Shown here piece after piece: positions 7,579 through 16,146 of a stretch of DNA of 46,022 bases; the stretch's first letter is position 1; each line of letters starts with the position of its first letter. Below the pieces are notes generated by a model. The model searched no databases, had not been told where the DNA came from, and saw nothing but the letters and a program-made list of their open reading frames with translations. The DNA lies in assembly GCA_002753395.1 (NCBI GenBank), contig PEAB01000020.1:1-46022 (forward strand), given 5' to 3'. The position numbers and the translations under genes are program-made. Origin of the DNA: Nitrospirae bacterium MYbinv3. Lineage in GTDB: Bacteria; Nitrospirota; Thermodesulfovibrionia; Thermodesulfovibrionales; Magnetobacteriaceae.

Positions 7579-8567
7579 TGACTCCGGTAAGACGTAACTC
7601 AGAAGGTATTGCCTTGATACTGGTTTTATGGTGCATGGCAATTCTTATAGGTCTGTCTCTGACCCTGTCCTACATGTCTCGTTCTGAGTCTAAGGCGAGT
7701 CTCAACTCTAAAGAGTACGTGAGGGCAAGTTTTATAGCGGAGGGGGGAATAAATCAGGCCATTGTGGAGCTTCTCTACAGACGCAAAAGACCGGATGACG
7801 CGGATAAATGGAAGTTCGACGGGGTTTTTAGGTCAGTTGAGATTGCAGGTGAGACGTGTCTTATAAGGTTGACCCCAGAGACGGCTAAAGTAGATTTAAA
7901 CGCTGCCAATGAAGTAATATTAAAGGGGCTTGTTAATGCCCTTGGTATTGACGCCGATGTACAGGACATAATAGTGGACTCTATACAGGATTGGAAGGAC
8001 AGTGATGATTTACACCGCTTGCACGGGGCCGAGAGCGATTACTATATGTCTCTTAAACATCCATACAAGTCTAAAAACGCCCCATTTGACGCCGTTGACG
8101 AGCTGCTCATGGTCAGAGGGGTAACGCCCGATATATTTTATGGAAGCGAAGGCAAAAAGGGACTTAGAGACCTTGTTACGGTATACAATAAAGGCGGTAA
8201 GATAAATATCAATGCCGCCCAAAAGGAGGTCTTGATGGCCCTGCCCAACGTCACTGAGGATGTTGCCAACATGATTATTGAGCGCAGGAAGAGCCTGGAG
8301 TTTAAACAACCCAATGAGCTTCAGGATCTGCTACGTGATGTGTTTGCTGCTATACAGGGTTACGTTGACCTGTCAGAGCCTAATGTCTTTACTGTCGACT
8401 CCATTGGTAAGATACAAGGCTATGCGTCACAAGTAGGAATAAGGGCTATTGTAGAGTTAACCGCAACTGAGGCTAGTTACTTATATTATAAGGCCCCTGA
8501 AAAGTTTACGCTACAAGACCAGGAGGGTGAGTCAACCGATAAGCCTGGTAGTACTGCGTCAAAGTAA
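7578..8567 (+). CDS. gspK: Type II secretion minor pseudopilin GspK-like
   Basis: A prepilin-like N-terminus (EGIALILVLWCMAILIGLSL) lacking the FTLIE consensus, as is usual for GspK. A large domain follows with two helix-hairpin-helix-like segments: VDLNAANEVILKGLVNALGI near residue 95 and ININAAQKEVLMALPNVTED near 210, both typical of GspK. GspK caps the pseudopilus tip. The length of 329 residues is normal. The ATG overlaps the gspJ stop by one base, and the next gene starts 24 nt downstream. Confidence 0.88.
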   Translation: MTPVRRNSEGIALILVLWCMAILIGLSLTLSYMSRSESKASLNSKEYVRASFIAEGGINQAIVELLYRRKRPDDADKWKFDGVFRSVEIAGETCLIRLTPETAKVDLNAANEVILKGLVNALGIDADVQDIIVDSIQDWKDSDDLHRLHGAESDYYMSLKHPYKSKNAPFDAVDELLMVRGVTPDIFYGSEGKKGLRDLVTVYNKGGKININAAQKEVLMALPNVTEDVANMIIERRKSLEFKQPNELQDLLRDVFAAIQGYVDLSEPNVFTVDSIGKIQGYASQVGIRAIVELTATEASYLYYKAPEKFTLQDQEGESTDKPGSTASK

Positions 8568-8591
8568 GGAGTATATTTTTTAAGATATTTT

Positions 8592-10082
8592 ATGAAGAAG
8601 ACAAAAGGCATTGTTTCATTGTTTAAGCGTTCTATAAAGCATCCTGCTGCAGGTGTCAGGCTGGCGGGGTTACGTAAGGCAATATCTGTAGCAGGAAAGA
8701 TCCTTCTGCTTTCACCCTTTGAGTTAACTAGGCAGAAGCGGCGATCATTGGTGATAACGATAGAAAAGGGTTGGGCAATGGCCTGCATCCTTAAAGGTAC
8801 TCCATCGAGATACGTGGTTGTAAAAAAGAACCTTTTTAAAGGTCTGGATAATCAGTATCCTTCACCTGAGGAGTTAGGTTACTTCATCGGCATGATTACA
8901 GAGGGGATGCCGGTAAAAAAGATGAACATAATCTTAACCGTACCAAAAGAGTGGTGCGTAGTCAAGGCCAATCAATTCCCTGCCGTAGTACTAGATAATC
9001 TTTCTTCTGTTATTGCTTTTGAAATGGATAACCTCACACCATTTTCAGCAGATGAGGTCTACTACGATTATGATATAATAAAGAGAGACGGACAAACAGT
9101 CTCTGTTGCCATCTATACGGTAAGGAAGCAGATGGTTGATCCCTATCTCTACGGTTTTCAGAAATGCGGCTACAAGGTCTCTTCTCTTACGCTTAATCCG
9201 CTGTCATTGGTGAGGGCCTGTCTCTACAGCAAGCGACAGATAAAAGACGCCTCAAGGAAAGACGTATTGGTAATAAACTTTATGCAGGGTAAAACTGAGC
9301 TGATAGCGGCTGAAAATGGGGTGCTTACCTCAGTCTATGCCTTTAAATCAGACGACGTTGATGGCGTGCTATCATACGTCAAGGACAAGGTAAGCGACAA
9401 CACCCTCATCTTTATCAATAACGACCCAACCATTGATACCTCAGTAGAGGAGATAAGCGCTATGCTGCCTTCTTCTGCTATTAATATGGATACGCTGTCC
9501 TTACCGGTAAAGGATTCAGCTGCGTATGACCTGCGTCTGCCGCTAGGAGCAGCTATGGGAGTTGGCCAGAAAGCACGAAAGGCTATAAACCTCTTGTCGT
9601 TTGGGAAGGTTATTGAAAAGAGACTACCCGTTGTAGTGACATTATTGCTTTTACTGTTGTTTATCCCTCTTGCCATCTTTCACATACATATCCCCATATG
9701 GAAGGACGAGCAGGCCTTGGTCGAGCTTGATAAACAAATAAAGGTCTTAAAGCCTGAAGTCGATAAAGTGGAGAACATAAAAAAGGAGATCAAGGCCATG
9801 GAGGACGATTTAACCGTCTTAAATAAATTTAACAATAAAAGAAGGCTTGTATCAGAGATGCTCAAGGAATTGACAGTAATACTTCCCAATGATACCTGGC
9901 TAGCCAGGTTAACTATTACCGATAAGGATATTATGATAGAAGGTTATGCTCCGACAGCGACTTTATTGCTGAGTATACTTGATAATTCAAAGTATTTTAA
10001 GGATGTTGCTACTACTGCAACGACTTATAAGGATACCAGGTTAGCTAAAGAACGGTTTCAGATAAAGGCTGCTTTTAAGTAA
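8592..10082 (+). CDS. gspL: GspL-like assembly protein (PilM-like plus PilN-like halves)
   Basis: Residues about 50-335 resemble the actin-like cytoplasmic domain of PilM/GspL (for example NIILTVPKEWCVVKANQFP near 112-130 and NLTPFSADEVYYDYD near 147-161). One membrane helix spans about 345-365, then a coiled coil and a PilN-like ferredoxin-fold region (MLKELTVILPNDTWLARLTI) to residue 496. This two-part order is that of GspL, which links the ATPase GspE to the membrane platform. The first 45 residues are basic and not clearly part of the family. It lies between gspK and the gspM-like gene. Confidence 0.8.
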   Translation: MKKTKGIVSLFKRSIKHPAAGVRLAGLRKAISVAGKILLLSPFELTRQKRRSLVITIEKGWAMACILKGTPSRYVVVKKNLFKGLDNQYPSPEELGYFIGMITEGMPVKKMNIILTVPKEWCVVKANQFPAVVLDNLSSVIAFEMDNLTPFSADEVYYDYDIIKRDGQTVSVAIYTVRKQMVDPYLYGFQKCGYKVSSLTLNPLSLVRACLYSKRQIKDASRKDVLVINFMQGKTELIAAENGVLTSVYAFKSDDVDGVLSYVKDKVSDNTLIFINNDPTIDTSVEEISAMLPSSAINMDTLSLPVKDSAAYDLRLPLGAAMGVGQKARKAINLLSFGKVIEKRLPVVVTLLLLLLFIPLAIFHIHIPIWKDEQALVELDKQIKVLKPEVDKVENIKKEIKAMEDDLTVLNKFNNKRRLVSEMLKELTVILPNDTWLARLTITDKDIMIEGYAPTATLLLSILDNSKYFKDVATTATTYKDTRLAKERFQIKAAFK

Positions 10083-10086
10083 TAGT

Positions 10087-10629
10087 ATGAAGGGGAAGAA
10101 ACTCATAGGCGCTCTACTGATAATACTGGTATTAGGTCTGGCTATCATCTTTGACAACGTCTACCGTGTCGCTGAAGAAAGGAAAGAAGACGTTGCAGAT
10201 AGGAAGACCTTAAAGGTAAAAAAAATAAAGGAATATAAGGCTATAGTTGAGAAAAAGAAGGAACTAGAAGAGATCCATGAAGATTATAAGAAAACCTTAG
10301 AGCTGATAAACAATTACGTAATTCATGGCAAGACACCAGCCCTTGCAGCGGCAGATGTGCAAAACATCATTCAATCAATAATAACCCCTCGTGGAGGCAA
10401 TGTTACACGTTTCAACGCTAAACCGCCGGATAATACCCCACCCTTTCAGGTAATCAATATAGAAATGGATGCGACTTTTCCGAACATATCTGTGTTAAAC
10501 GATACCCTCTATCCCATCGAGACCAGAAAACCGTTTTTGTATGTAAAGAAAATAGACGTAAGACCGGTCAACTACATGGTACCTATAGACCTTATGGTAA
10601 ACTTTGAGATATCTGCCCTTATGAAGTAG
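10087..10629 (+). CDS. gspM: GspM/PilO-like inner-membrane assembly protein
   Basis: A short cytoplasmic tail, one membrane helix at about 5-24 (LIGALLIILVLGLAIIFDNV), a long charged coiled coil (residues 28-95) and a small C-terminal domain. This is the layout of GspM and PilO, which pair with GspL/PilN. Starts 5 nt after the gspL-like gene and ends the first secretion operon. The 3' end overlaps the convergent glycosyltransferase gene by 11 bp. Sequence identity in this family is always low, so the call leans on layout and gene order. Confidence 0.72.
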   Translation: MKGKKLIGALLIILVLGLAIIFDNVYRVAEERKEDVADRKTLKVKKIKEYKAIVEKKKELEEIHEDYKKTLELINNYVIHGKTPALAAADVQNIIQSIITPRGGNVTRFNAKPPDNTPPFQVINIEMDATFPNISVLNDTLYPIETRKPFLYVKKIDVRPVNYMVPIDLMVNFEISALMK

Positions 10630-11737
10630 CCTCAACCACGGAGGTCAGGTAGCTTTCATACTGCTGTGCAATGTTATCCCACAAGAAGGTCTTGGCGTAG
10701 GCCCTTGCGTTATCCCCGATGGTTTGTCTGAGGGGGCTGTTATCGAGGAGCTTTATCAAGACTGCGGTCAGCTCCTTATGGTTTCCAGACCTAAAGGACA
10801 ACCCCATGCGGTGTTGTTGTACAAAGGCCAGCTCTTCGATGTCGCTTACGACGATGGCCTTGCCGCAAGCTGCCGCCTCTATGATGCTTATTGGAGATGA
10901 CTCATGACGCGATGGGAGCACAAAGATGCGTGCCCGGCAAAGCAGTCTTGTCTTTTCCTCTGCTGAGACAAAGCCAGCGTATGTCACCCTGTCTCTCACA
11001 GCGGGTGTGATGCCTTTGCAGAGCCTCTGTACGGAGTCTGTCTCATATCCAGCCAACACGAGTCTGAGCTTAGGGTATCTGCCGCTGATCTCTTCAAATG
11101 TCCTTAGGAGGATATCCAGCCCCTTGGTATAGGTGTCTATACGGCTAAAAAAAAGGATATAGTTGTCGTCCTCAGGTGTGGTGTTAAGGAGTTCCACATC
11201 TGTTCCATTTGGTATGACTACGCAGTTGATGCGTTTTTTATCAATACGTGAGGTTACCTTGCGCATGGTGATTTCTGATACGAATATTAATCTATCATAG
11301 AGGCTTGGATAAAACTGTTCCACTATATACATGGGGACAGAGTATAGAGGATTGAACTTCAGTATAGAGTGTTTCTCCATTATCCCCTGGATTTGTAAGA
11401 TGACTGGTGTTGTAGTCAGGTATCTTGAGAAGAACGGGGTAGAGGGCAAGAAGTTCTCTACGATGATGTCAAAATCTCCGCCATGCCTTCTGACATAACG
11501 TCCGGCCTCAACTGTGTACAGGAGCACGCTCTTTGTGAGGCTCTTGCTCTGGGTACCCACAAACACGTGGCGCAGTCCCTCGGTGTAGCAGTCTTTGGCG
11601 TTTGGGTATTTCATGCACAACAGGGTGATATCGTGGTTGGCCTTCAATCGTTTATATATTTCATAGGCCCTTACCCCGGCCCCGCCAAACCCAAATGGGC
11701 TGTGTCTGCTTTCGTAGATTATCTGGAGTATTTTCAT
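10619..11737 (-). CDS. GT4-type glycosyltransferase (GT-B fold)
   Basis: A two-domain glycosyltransferase that would move a sugar from a nucleotide donor to an acceptor such as a surface glycan. The N-terminal MKILQIIYESRHSPFGFGG has the glycine-rich loop typical of GT4 enzymes. The donor-binding half carries SRIDTYTKGLDILL and the E-x7-E motif in RHESSPISIIEAAACGKAI. The start is set at the fourth in-frame codon, ATG 11737, because TAAAAT ends exactly 7 nt before it, and MKIL is the usual beginning. There is no Shine-Dalgarno. Convergent with gspM. Substrate unknown. Confidence 0.87.
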   Translation of the reverse strand: MKILQIIYESRHSPFGFGGAGVRAYEIYKRLKANHDITLLCMKYPNAKDCYTEGLRHVFVGTQSKSLTKSVLLYTVEAGRYVRRHGGDFDIIVENFLPSTPFFSRYLTTTPVILQIQGIMEKHSILKFNPLYSVPMYIVEQFYPSLYDRLIFVSEITMRKVTSRIDKKRINCVVIPNGTDVELLNTTPEDDNYILFFSRIDTYTKGLDILLRTFEEISGRYPKLRLVLAGYETDSVQRLCKGITPAVRDRVTYAGFVSAEEKTRLLCRARIFVLPSRHESSPISIIEAAACGKAIVVSDIEELAFVQQHRMGLSFRSGNHKELTAVLIKLLDNSPLRQTIGDNARAYAKTFLWDNIAQQYESYLTSVVEATS

Positions 11738-11806
11738 TAAAATCATTTTAACATAAATGCCTATGTAGTTTACTCCGCTCTTTACTGAACATGTCTGTCA
11801 TTGTAT

Positions 11807-11830
11807 GTCATTCCTGCGAAAGCAGGAATC
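11807..11830. repeat. GAAA-loop hairpin repeat (REP/dRS3-like)
   Basis: Contains the perfect hairpin ATTCCTGC-GAAA-GCAGGAAT preceded by GTC. The same unit, with small changes, occurs at 613-636, 25437-25462, 25489-25512 and 43974-43997, always between genes. Similar dispersed palindromes are known in several bacterial phyla; their role here is unknown. Confidence 0.75.
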
Positions 11831-11896
11831 CACGAGTTTTTGTGTTTAACGAATTTACGTAAGATTTACGGTAAAATAAAGCAGGAGGTAGAGAGA

Positions 11897-12115
11897 ATGC
11901 CTATAACTATTGATTTAGCAGACTGCGAGATGTATAAGGACGGGCTGCTGGAGGGAGAGCGGAGGGGTTTACTTGAGGGGATAGAGGGTATGCTTGAGAT
12001 TAAGTATGCTGATGAGGGGCTTAGGCTTATGGGATCGGTGAGGAGGCTTGAGGGCTTAAAGGATCTGATAAAAAAGTCAGCGTCGGTAGAGGAATTGACG
12101 ACATTTTTCCTATGA
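11897..12115 (+). CDS. Orphan C-terminal piece of an Rpn-type nuclease
   Basis: A 72-residue ORF with AGGAGG at 11883-11888, 8 nt before ATG 11897. The pattern GLLEG-ERRGLLEGIEGMLEIKYADEGLRLM matches the tail of the Rpn/PD-(D/E)XK protein at 37511-38404 (GMQNMLEALLRAKFGEKGLSLM), which has the same charged helix, a G-L-L-M core and a final acidic segment. The nuclease domain is absent, so this is a remnant or a stand-alone tail domain. The intact RBS means that a short protein could still be made. Confidence 0.5.
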   Translation: MPITIDLADCEMYKDGLLEGERRGLLEGIEGMLEIKYADEGLRLMGSVRRLEGLKDLIKKSASVEELTTFFL

Positions 12116-12450
12116 TGTAGGATGACATAGTTATACATGTTGGAGGACATTTTTACCCCTTTAGTGTTTTAGAATTGTCTTTGGCTTGAGTAGGGCTGCA
12201 CCTGTCTTGAGACGACAATCTCCTATACGTCAAGTCCTACTTAGGATGTGCATCGCCAGCAATCTGCTAGGTTGGCGCTTTTGACTTCGACTATTGAAAA
12301 ATAACTACTAACTGTGTCGTTATGAACACAGCCTGCTGATTGGCTTGATACAGTTTTTCTAATAGATTTGATTGTAATTAGCATGGCCTATATCTTGCAA
12401 TAAAAGTAATTATGTTTTCTATTTATAACCTAATATTGTAAGGAGGTATT
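12116..12450. other. Intergenic region, no feature recognised
   Basis: AT-rich sequence between the Rpn-type remnant and the upstream region of the secreted-protein gene. No ORF with a ribosome-binding site, tRNA or known riboswitch signature was seen. Short imperfect hairpins occur around 12210-12290 but lack a T-run. Confidence 0.5.
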
Positions 12451-12588
12451 TTGGTAACAAACAAGAAAGCTGAAGTGATATACAACAGAATGGAATATAG
12501 AAGATTGACAGTGTTGAGAAATGCGCTTGAAAAAGTGATGTGCTTGACAAAGTATAGGGTGTTTTGCTATAAAAGATACACGTTTTGA
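12451..12588 (+). CDS. Possible 45-aa basic small protein (TTG start)
   Basis: AAGGAGG at 12440-12446 is followed after 4 nt by TTG at 12451 and an open frame of 45 codons ending in TGA at 12586-12588. The product is basic and rich in Y and R (for example VIYNRMEYRRLTVLRNALEK). The Shine-Dalgarno context AAGGAGGTATT is the same as that of the big gene downstream at 12841. A promoter-like TTGACA/TATAAA lies inside its 3' part. It could be a real small protein, a leader peptide or a duplicated 5' region. Confidence 0.3.
   Translation: MVTNKKAEVIYNRMEYRRLTVLRNALEKVMCLTKYRVFCYKRYTF
12544..12573 (+). promoter_or_regulatory. Upstream promoter of secreted-protein gene
   Basis: TTGACA at 12544-12549, an 18-nt spacer, and TATAAA at 12568-12573. 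It is the first of two closely spaced consensus-like promoters in front of the gene at 12841. Confidence 0.5.
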
Positions 12589-12609
12589 TTTATGCTTGTT
12601 AAAAAGAAC

Positions 12610-12639
12610 TTGACAAAGAATTGTTTTAGTGGTTATACT
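12610..12639 (+). promoter_or_regulatory. Proximal promoter of secreted-protein gene
   Basis: TTGACA at 12610-12615, an 18-nt spacer, and TATACT at 12634-12639. It predicts a leader of about 195 nt before the ATG at 12841. The leader is AT-rich and ends with a strong ribosome-binding site (AAGGAGG, 12824-12830). No known riboswitch fold was recognised in it. Confidence 0.65.
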
Positions 12640-12840
12640 CATTATGAATTTTATGGGAAGTTGGATGGTTTGGATTCCACTAAAAATAACAGGATGGAGA
12701 AGACTCCATGCTTATATTCGAAGGGGGTGATAGTAGTATAGTTAGTGAGGTCTGAGTTAGCTTATTTAGTTGTGTTGACTTATCAATGAGGACAAAATGT
12801 ACAGTTTTTCTGTGCAAAACAATAAGGAGGTATTGAGTTA

Positions 12841-14607
12841 ATGAAAAGCAAGTTTTTAGTGTTGTTGCTACTCTTGGTAGTAGTATTCGCTGGTTTCAAC
12901 CTTGCTCAGGCAGCGACGTCACAGATAGACAACATGCCAGGCGGGGCAGGTTATGCTTATTGGCAGACCAATTCAAGTTGGAGAACGCTGCTTAATATTC
13001 AGAACGTAGACAATGGTACGATGATGGCAGCAATAACTGGCTGTACCGGCTATTGGGTGGATATAATCCTGTTTGATGAGAACAGCAGGCACCTTGCAGA
13101 TTGGCAGATGCCCTTGACACCAAGCGATAATACGGGGTTTGTAATATCAGGAGCAGTTACCAGCGGCAGCGCTACAGGATCAATAACTATTCAGCCTTAC
13201 AGTGTTGCAAGCACAGTAGTATGCGGTCAGGCGCCAACTATCGGTGTTCCTACAAACGGTCTTACTATAAGTGGTGTGCCTGTCAGTGCAGATGGTTTTA
13301 TGAAGGGTTATGTGAGTATCGTTATGAAGGCAACCTTTATAGCAGGCGTACTTACTAACGAATACCCGGATCTTATGTTAATAAGGGCAGCATATCTGAA
13401 CGGTACAAGCAGTGCGTTCGCTATGAATGGTCCTACGTTTCAGGGTTTTGTTAATGTTGGAACCAACAATGGTGCAAATGGCGTTGTAAGGGAGAACAAT
13501 CCTGATCAGTGGTTGGATACAGTTCCACGCCCGAATCAGCGTACAGTTTGTGATGCTAACACGGATGGTGGCTTTGGCAGCTCTTATGGTAAGCAGAGCG
13601 CGTCGAGGGAGACAATAGGTTTCTGGGAAATGATGGTAACAAACAGTGTTTTTGTACCATTTCTTAGCACACCTGGCGTATCAGGATGGGGAAGAGTCGT
13701 TTGCGATTTGAACCAGGTAACATACCCAACACTGGGCTCTTCAACAGGCCGTTATTGGGCACGTTACAATGTAGCTGATCAGATAGCCAGTTCATTAGTG
13801 ATGGTTGCACCTGCATCGAGCGCCTCGTTGGAGACCACTCCTACAGGTCCAACACAGCAGATAGCATCCCCTGCATATTCCAGGCACTTAGATGCTAACG
13901 CTTATGATGACGCTGAGAACCCAATATCAACAATTCTTGACTTCCCAGAGGTAGCAAGAATCCGTTTTGGTACAAACAATGGTGATATACTCATCAATGC
14001 AACGGCAGGTGAGGCTCGTTTGATCGTATCAGCTCCTATCTTTGGATTTAGCTATACAGAGCTCCCTGGTGGATTCGCTGATGCGTATCCTTTAGTAGCA
14101 GAGTCTAAAAACGTTCATGTAACTAACTTAGTGTATGGCAGCAACCCTGCTCTGTATTATGCTAATGTTGTTAATGCACAGGCAAATCCATTGTTACAGA
14201 CTGTAACTGATTATGGTAATTTCTACAACATACCAGGTACATACTGGGGTCCATGGGTAACACCAACAGGTACAATCGCAACTGGTATCTCACAGTTTGG
14301 TTTAGGTGCAGAAGCGGCAACGTTGTCAGCCATATCTTTCACCGAGAATACCAACCCTATATCACCTGAAATTGGTAGCCTTAGCAACCATGTAAGCGGT
14401 ACTGTTGGCGATTTAAGCGGTTACAAAAAACCAACTGGAGCGCTTTGCGGATTTGCAATGGATACAGCAGGAATTTGTAAGGCAGCTAATACAGCATTTG
14501 ATTGCAATACAAGCTCAGCTAGCTTAGGTACCGTTGTTTGCCCGAATGGAGCAGCTGGTAATACGTACTACTATAATGCATGTTATGGTGTGTGCTACAG
14601 ACGCTAA
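12841..14607 (+). CDS. Secreted protein of unknown family, probably abundant
   Basis: A 588-residue protein with a clean signal peptide (MKSKFLVLLLLLVVVFAGFNLAQA, cleavage expected after residue 24 or 25). The mature part is rich in G, A, S, T, N and aromatic residues and has few lysines, as in surface-layer or exported structural proteins. The last 55 residues hold six cysteines, which may form disulfides. Two consensus promoters, a perfect Shine-Dalgarno and a strong terminator suggest high expression as a single-gene unit. Sitting between the two gsp operons, it is a candidate substrate of the type II system; this is inference. No catalytic motif or known domain recognised. Confidence 0.75.
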   Translation: MKSKFLVLLLLLVVVFAGFNLAQAATSQIDNMPGGAGYAYWQTNSSWRTLLNIQNVDNGTMMAAITGCTGYWVDIILFDENSRHLADWQMPLTPSDNTGFVISGAVTSGSATGSITIQPYSVASTVVCGQAPTIGVPTNGLTISGVPVSADGFMKGYVSIVMKATFIAGVLTNEYPDLMLIRAAYLNGTSSAFAMNGPTFQGFVNVGTNNGANGVVRENNPDQWLDTVPRPNQRTVCDANTDGGFGSSYGKQSASRETIGFWEMMVTNSVFVPFLSTPGVSGWGRVVCDLNQVTYPTLGSSTGRYWARYNVADQIASSLVMVAPASSASLETTPTGPTQQIASPAYSRHLDANAYDDAENPISTILDFPEVARIRFGTNNGDILINATAGEARLIVSAPIFGFSYTELPGGFADAYPLVAESKNVHVTNLVYGSNPALYYANVVNAQANPLLQTVTDYGNFYNIPGTYWGPWVTPTGTIATGISQFGLGAEAATLSAISFTENTNPISPEIGSLSNHVSGTVGDLSGYKKPTGALCGFAMDTAGICKAANTAFDCNTSSASLGTVVCPNGAAGNTYYYNACYGVCYRR

Positions 14608-14639
14608 CTGTCTTTTATAGACATGTTTATTGATAAAGA

Positions 14640-14668
14640 GGGGCCTACAAGGCCCCCTTTTTTTTTTT
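14640..14668 (+). terminator. Rho-independent terminator after secreted-protein gene
   Basis: Stem GGGGCC (14640-14645) pairs with GGCCCC (14651-14656) across a 5-nt loop, followed by an 11-nt T run to 14668. It is the strongest intrinsic terminator in the window. Confidence 0.92.
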
Positions 14669-14693
14669 GAAAAATGAAGAAAGGTGTCTTGAT

Positions 14694-15161
14694 ATGGTTA
14701 AAAAAAACATAAGAGCATACTTAATGATTTCTATTTTTGTTTTCCTTCTTACTGCATCATGCAGCCACTCTAACATAAGAGTTAATCCCACTGATAATTT
14801 GGAAGAAACTATTAAGGCTTTCTACGATCTAAAAAAGCAGGGAAAAACCTATGAAGCATGGAACTTTGAGCGAATGTCAACATACAAAGACGAAAAAATG
14901 CGTGAAACTGCAAAAAGCAACTATTTATCACGTCAAGGCGGTATGATGGCCGTCAAAGGATATGAGATCTTAGAGATAGGGAAAGAAGGAAGCGCTGTCG
15001 AGGGTCTTACTCCGGTTAAAATGAAGATCACCTCAACCTGGCCAACAATGACGGGTTTTAAGTTTCCAGAGGGCGACAACATAATAGAGATGGAAGACCT
15101 GTGGCAGAAGATCGATGACAAGTGGTATCACATAGTAAGAGGGATGGAGAAAAACTGGTAA
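14694..15161 (+). CDS. Small lipoprotein of unknown function
   Basis: Starts at ATG 14694 with AAAGGTG upstream. The leader MVKKNIRAYLMISIFVFLLT ends in a lipobox (TASC), so the mature N-terminus would be a lipidated cysteine near residue 23. The remaining 130 residues include an ETIKAFYDLKKQGKTYEAW segment and a final WQKIDDKWYHI segment, a pattern common in NTF2-like or DUF4878-type lipoproteins. That assignment is only a suggestion. A longer TTG-started frame from 14667 lies in the terminator T run and is unlikely. Confidence 0.7.
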   Translation: MVKKNIRAYLMISIFVFLLTASCSHSNIRVNPTDNLEETIKAFYDLKKQGKTYEAWNFERMSTYKDEKMRETAKSNYLSRQGGMMAVKGYEILEIGKEGSAVEGLTPVKMKITSTWPTMTGFKFPEGDNIIEMEDLWQKIDDKWYHIVRGMEKNW

Positions 15162-15208
15162 GCGTTTTAGGGACGTTCTTATGAGAGCAGCGAGGAGGTG
15201 AATTTTTT

Positions 15209-15427
15209 ATGACAAAGCTTTTATCAAGGGCATTTGAGAAGGCATCTACATTGCCTGAATCCTTGCAAGAACAGATAGCTAAGCAGTTACTCGAAGACAT
15301 AGATGCTGAACTAAGATGGGAACAGACATTTAGCAATTCTCAGGATGAGCTTGATATCTTGGCTGATAAGGCGCTTAGAGATTTTAAAGCAGGTCGTTTT
15401 ATTGAGCGGGGCTTTGATGATGTATGA
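15209..15427 (+). CDS. Putative antitoxin of a RelE/ParE-type pair
   Basis: A 72-residue acidic helical protein with a perfect Shine-Dalgarno (AGGAGG, 15193-15198). The segment TLPESLQEQIAKQLLEDIDAE resembles antitoxins encoded next to RelE/ParE-type toxins. The stop codon overlaps the ATG of the toxin frame (ATGA at 15424-15427), the classic coupled layout. The adjacent toxin gene carries a nonsense codon, so this antitoxin may now be an orphan. Confidence 0.65.
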   Translation: MTKLLSRAFEKASTLPESLQEQIAKQLLEDIDAELRWEQTFSNSQDELDILADKALRDFKAGRFIERGFDDV

Positions 15428-15717
15428 TCTCCTGTTTGACAGAGGATTTTATTAAGTGATTTAGAAGACTACCAGTAAGAATAAAGAACCAAGCTGCTAA
15501 GAGTTATCGATTGTGGAAGGTAAACCCTGACCATCCAAGTCTAGAATTTAAGAGACTACACATAGATCGTCCAATATACTCCGTCCGTGTTGGACTTGGA
15601 TGGAGGGCAATAGGATTACATCAGGATGATAAGCTGATATGGTTCTGGATTGGTTCTCATGCTGCTTGTGATAGACTTCTAAAAAAACTAAGGCAACAGA
15701 GACTATTAGATAAGTAG
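15424..15717 (+). pseudogene. RelE/HigB-type toxin gene with in-frame TGA at codon 12
   Basis: From ATG 15424 the frame reads MISCLTEDFIK, then TGA (15457-15459), then continues FRRLPVRIKNQAAKSYRLW and on to a stop at 15715-15717. Across the stop the product is a normal-length (97 aa) toxin of the RelE superfamily, with the conserved end LIWFWIGSHAACDRLL. A single change in a CGA-like codon would explain the stop. The rest of the frame is intact, so the mutation seems recent. Restart from TTG at 15511 would drop the N-terminal helices and probably give an inactive protein. Confidence 0.8.
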
Positions 15718-15837
15718 ATTTCTTAACAAGGAAGGTGCTAAAGTGAGCTTTCTTATATTGGTAGTCAAAGTTCTAATGGGATGCATAACGTTGATTGATT
15801 ATGGTTACATAAGCATGTTAGAATTTATCAGGTAGAT

Positions 15838-16131
15838 ATGATGATGTCTATCGTGATGTTTATAAAGGAATCAAAGAAGAATCGGCCAGCAAATGTTGAA
15901 GCGAGGGATGCTGCTGTTTATACGAGCGATTTAGCAGAGATAAAGTCAATGTTTATAGATATGCTGTTATGGTATAAAAAGTTCAACCAAAGGCTTGATG
16001 AACTCTGTAAAAAGGTAGATTCGATGAATGCAGGACTAAAGCAGACAAGACTAGACTCAATAAGAGTTTCGATGGGCGAAGCAAAACTCAAACTACAGGA
16101 TATAGATGTTAAAGGCTCAAGTAAGCTTTAG
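15838..16131 (+). CDS. Shortened paralogue of the downstream coiled-coil nuclease-like protein
   Basis: A 97-residue ORF whose middle (SDLAEIKSMFIDMLLWYKKF) matches the beginning of the next gene (SDLAEIKSMFAELLAWQRSA). Its end (MGEAKLKLQD) matches that protein's VGEAKLRLQV motif near residue 160. The region between, including most of the coiled coil and the first half of the nuclease-like domain, is missing. The simplest reading is a duplicated gene with an internal deletion. Whether it is still functional is unclear. Confidence 0.5.
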   Translation: MMMSIVMFIKESKKNRPANVEARDAAVYTSDLAEIKSMFIDMLLWYKKFNQRLDELCKKVDSMNAGLKQTRLDSIRVSMGEAKLKLQDIDVKGSSKL

Positions 16132-16146
16132 ATTAAGGTGAGTTAG

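Noticed and set aside
12640-12840. Long leader of the secreted-protein gene as a c-di-GMP or other riboswitch
   Set aside because: The conserved bases of known classes that I can recognise by eye are not present. It remains only an AT-rich leader.
15424-15717. In-frame TGA as a selenocysteine codon
   Set aside because: Cysteine or selenocysteine is not expected at that place in RelE-type toxins, and no SECIS-like hairpin was seen directly downstream. A nonsense mutation is simpler.
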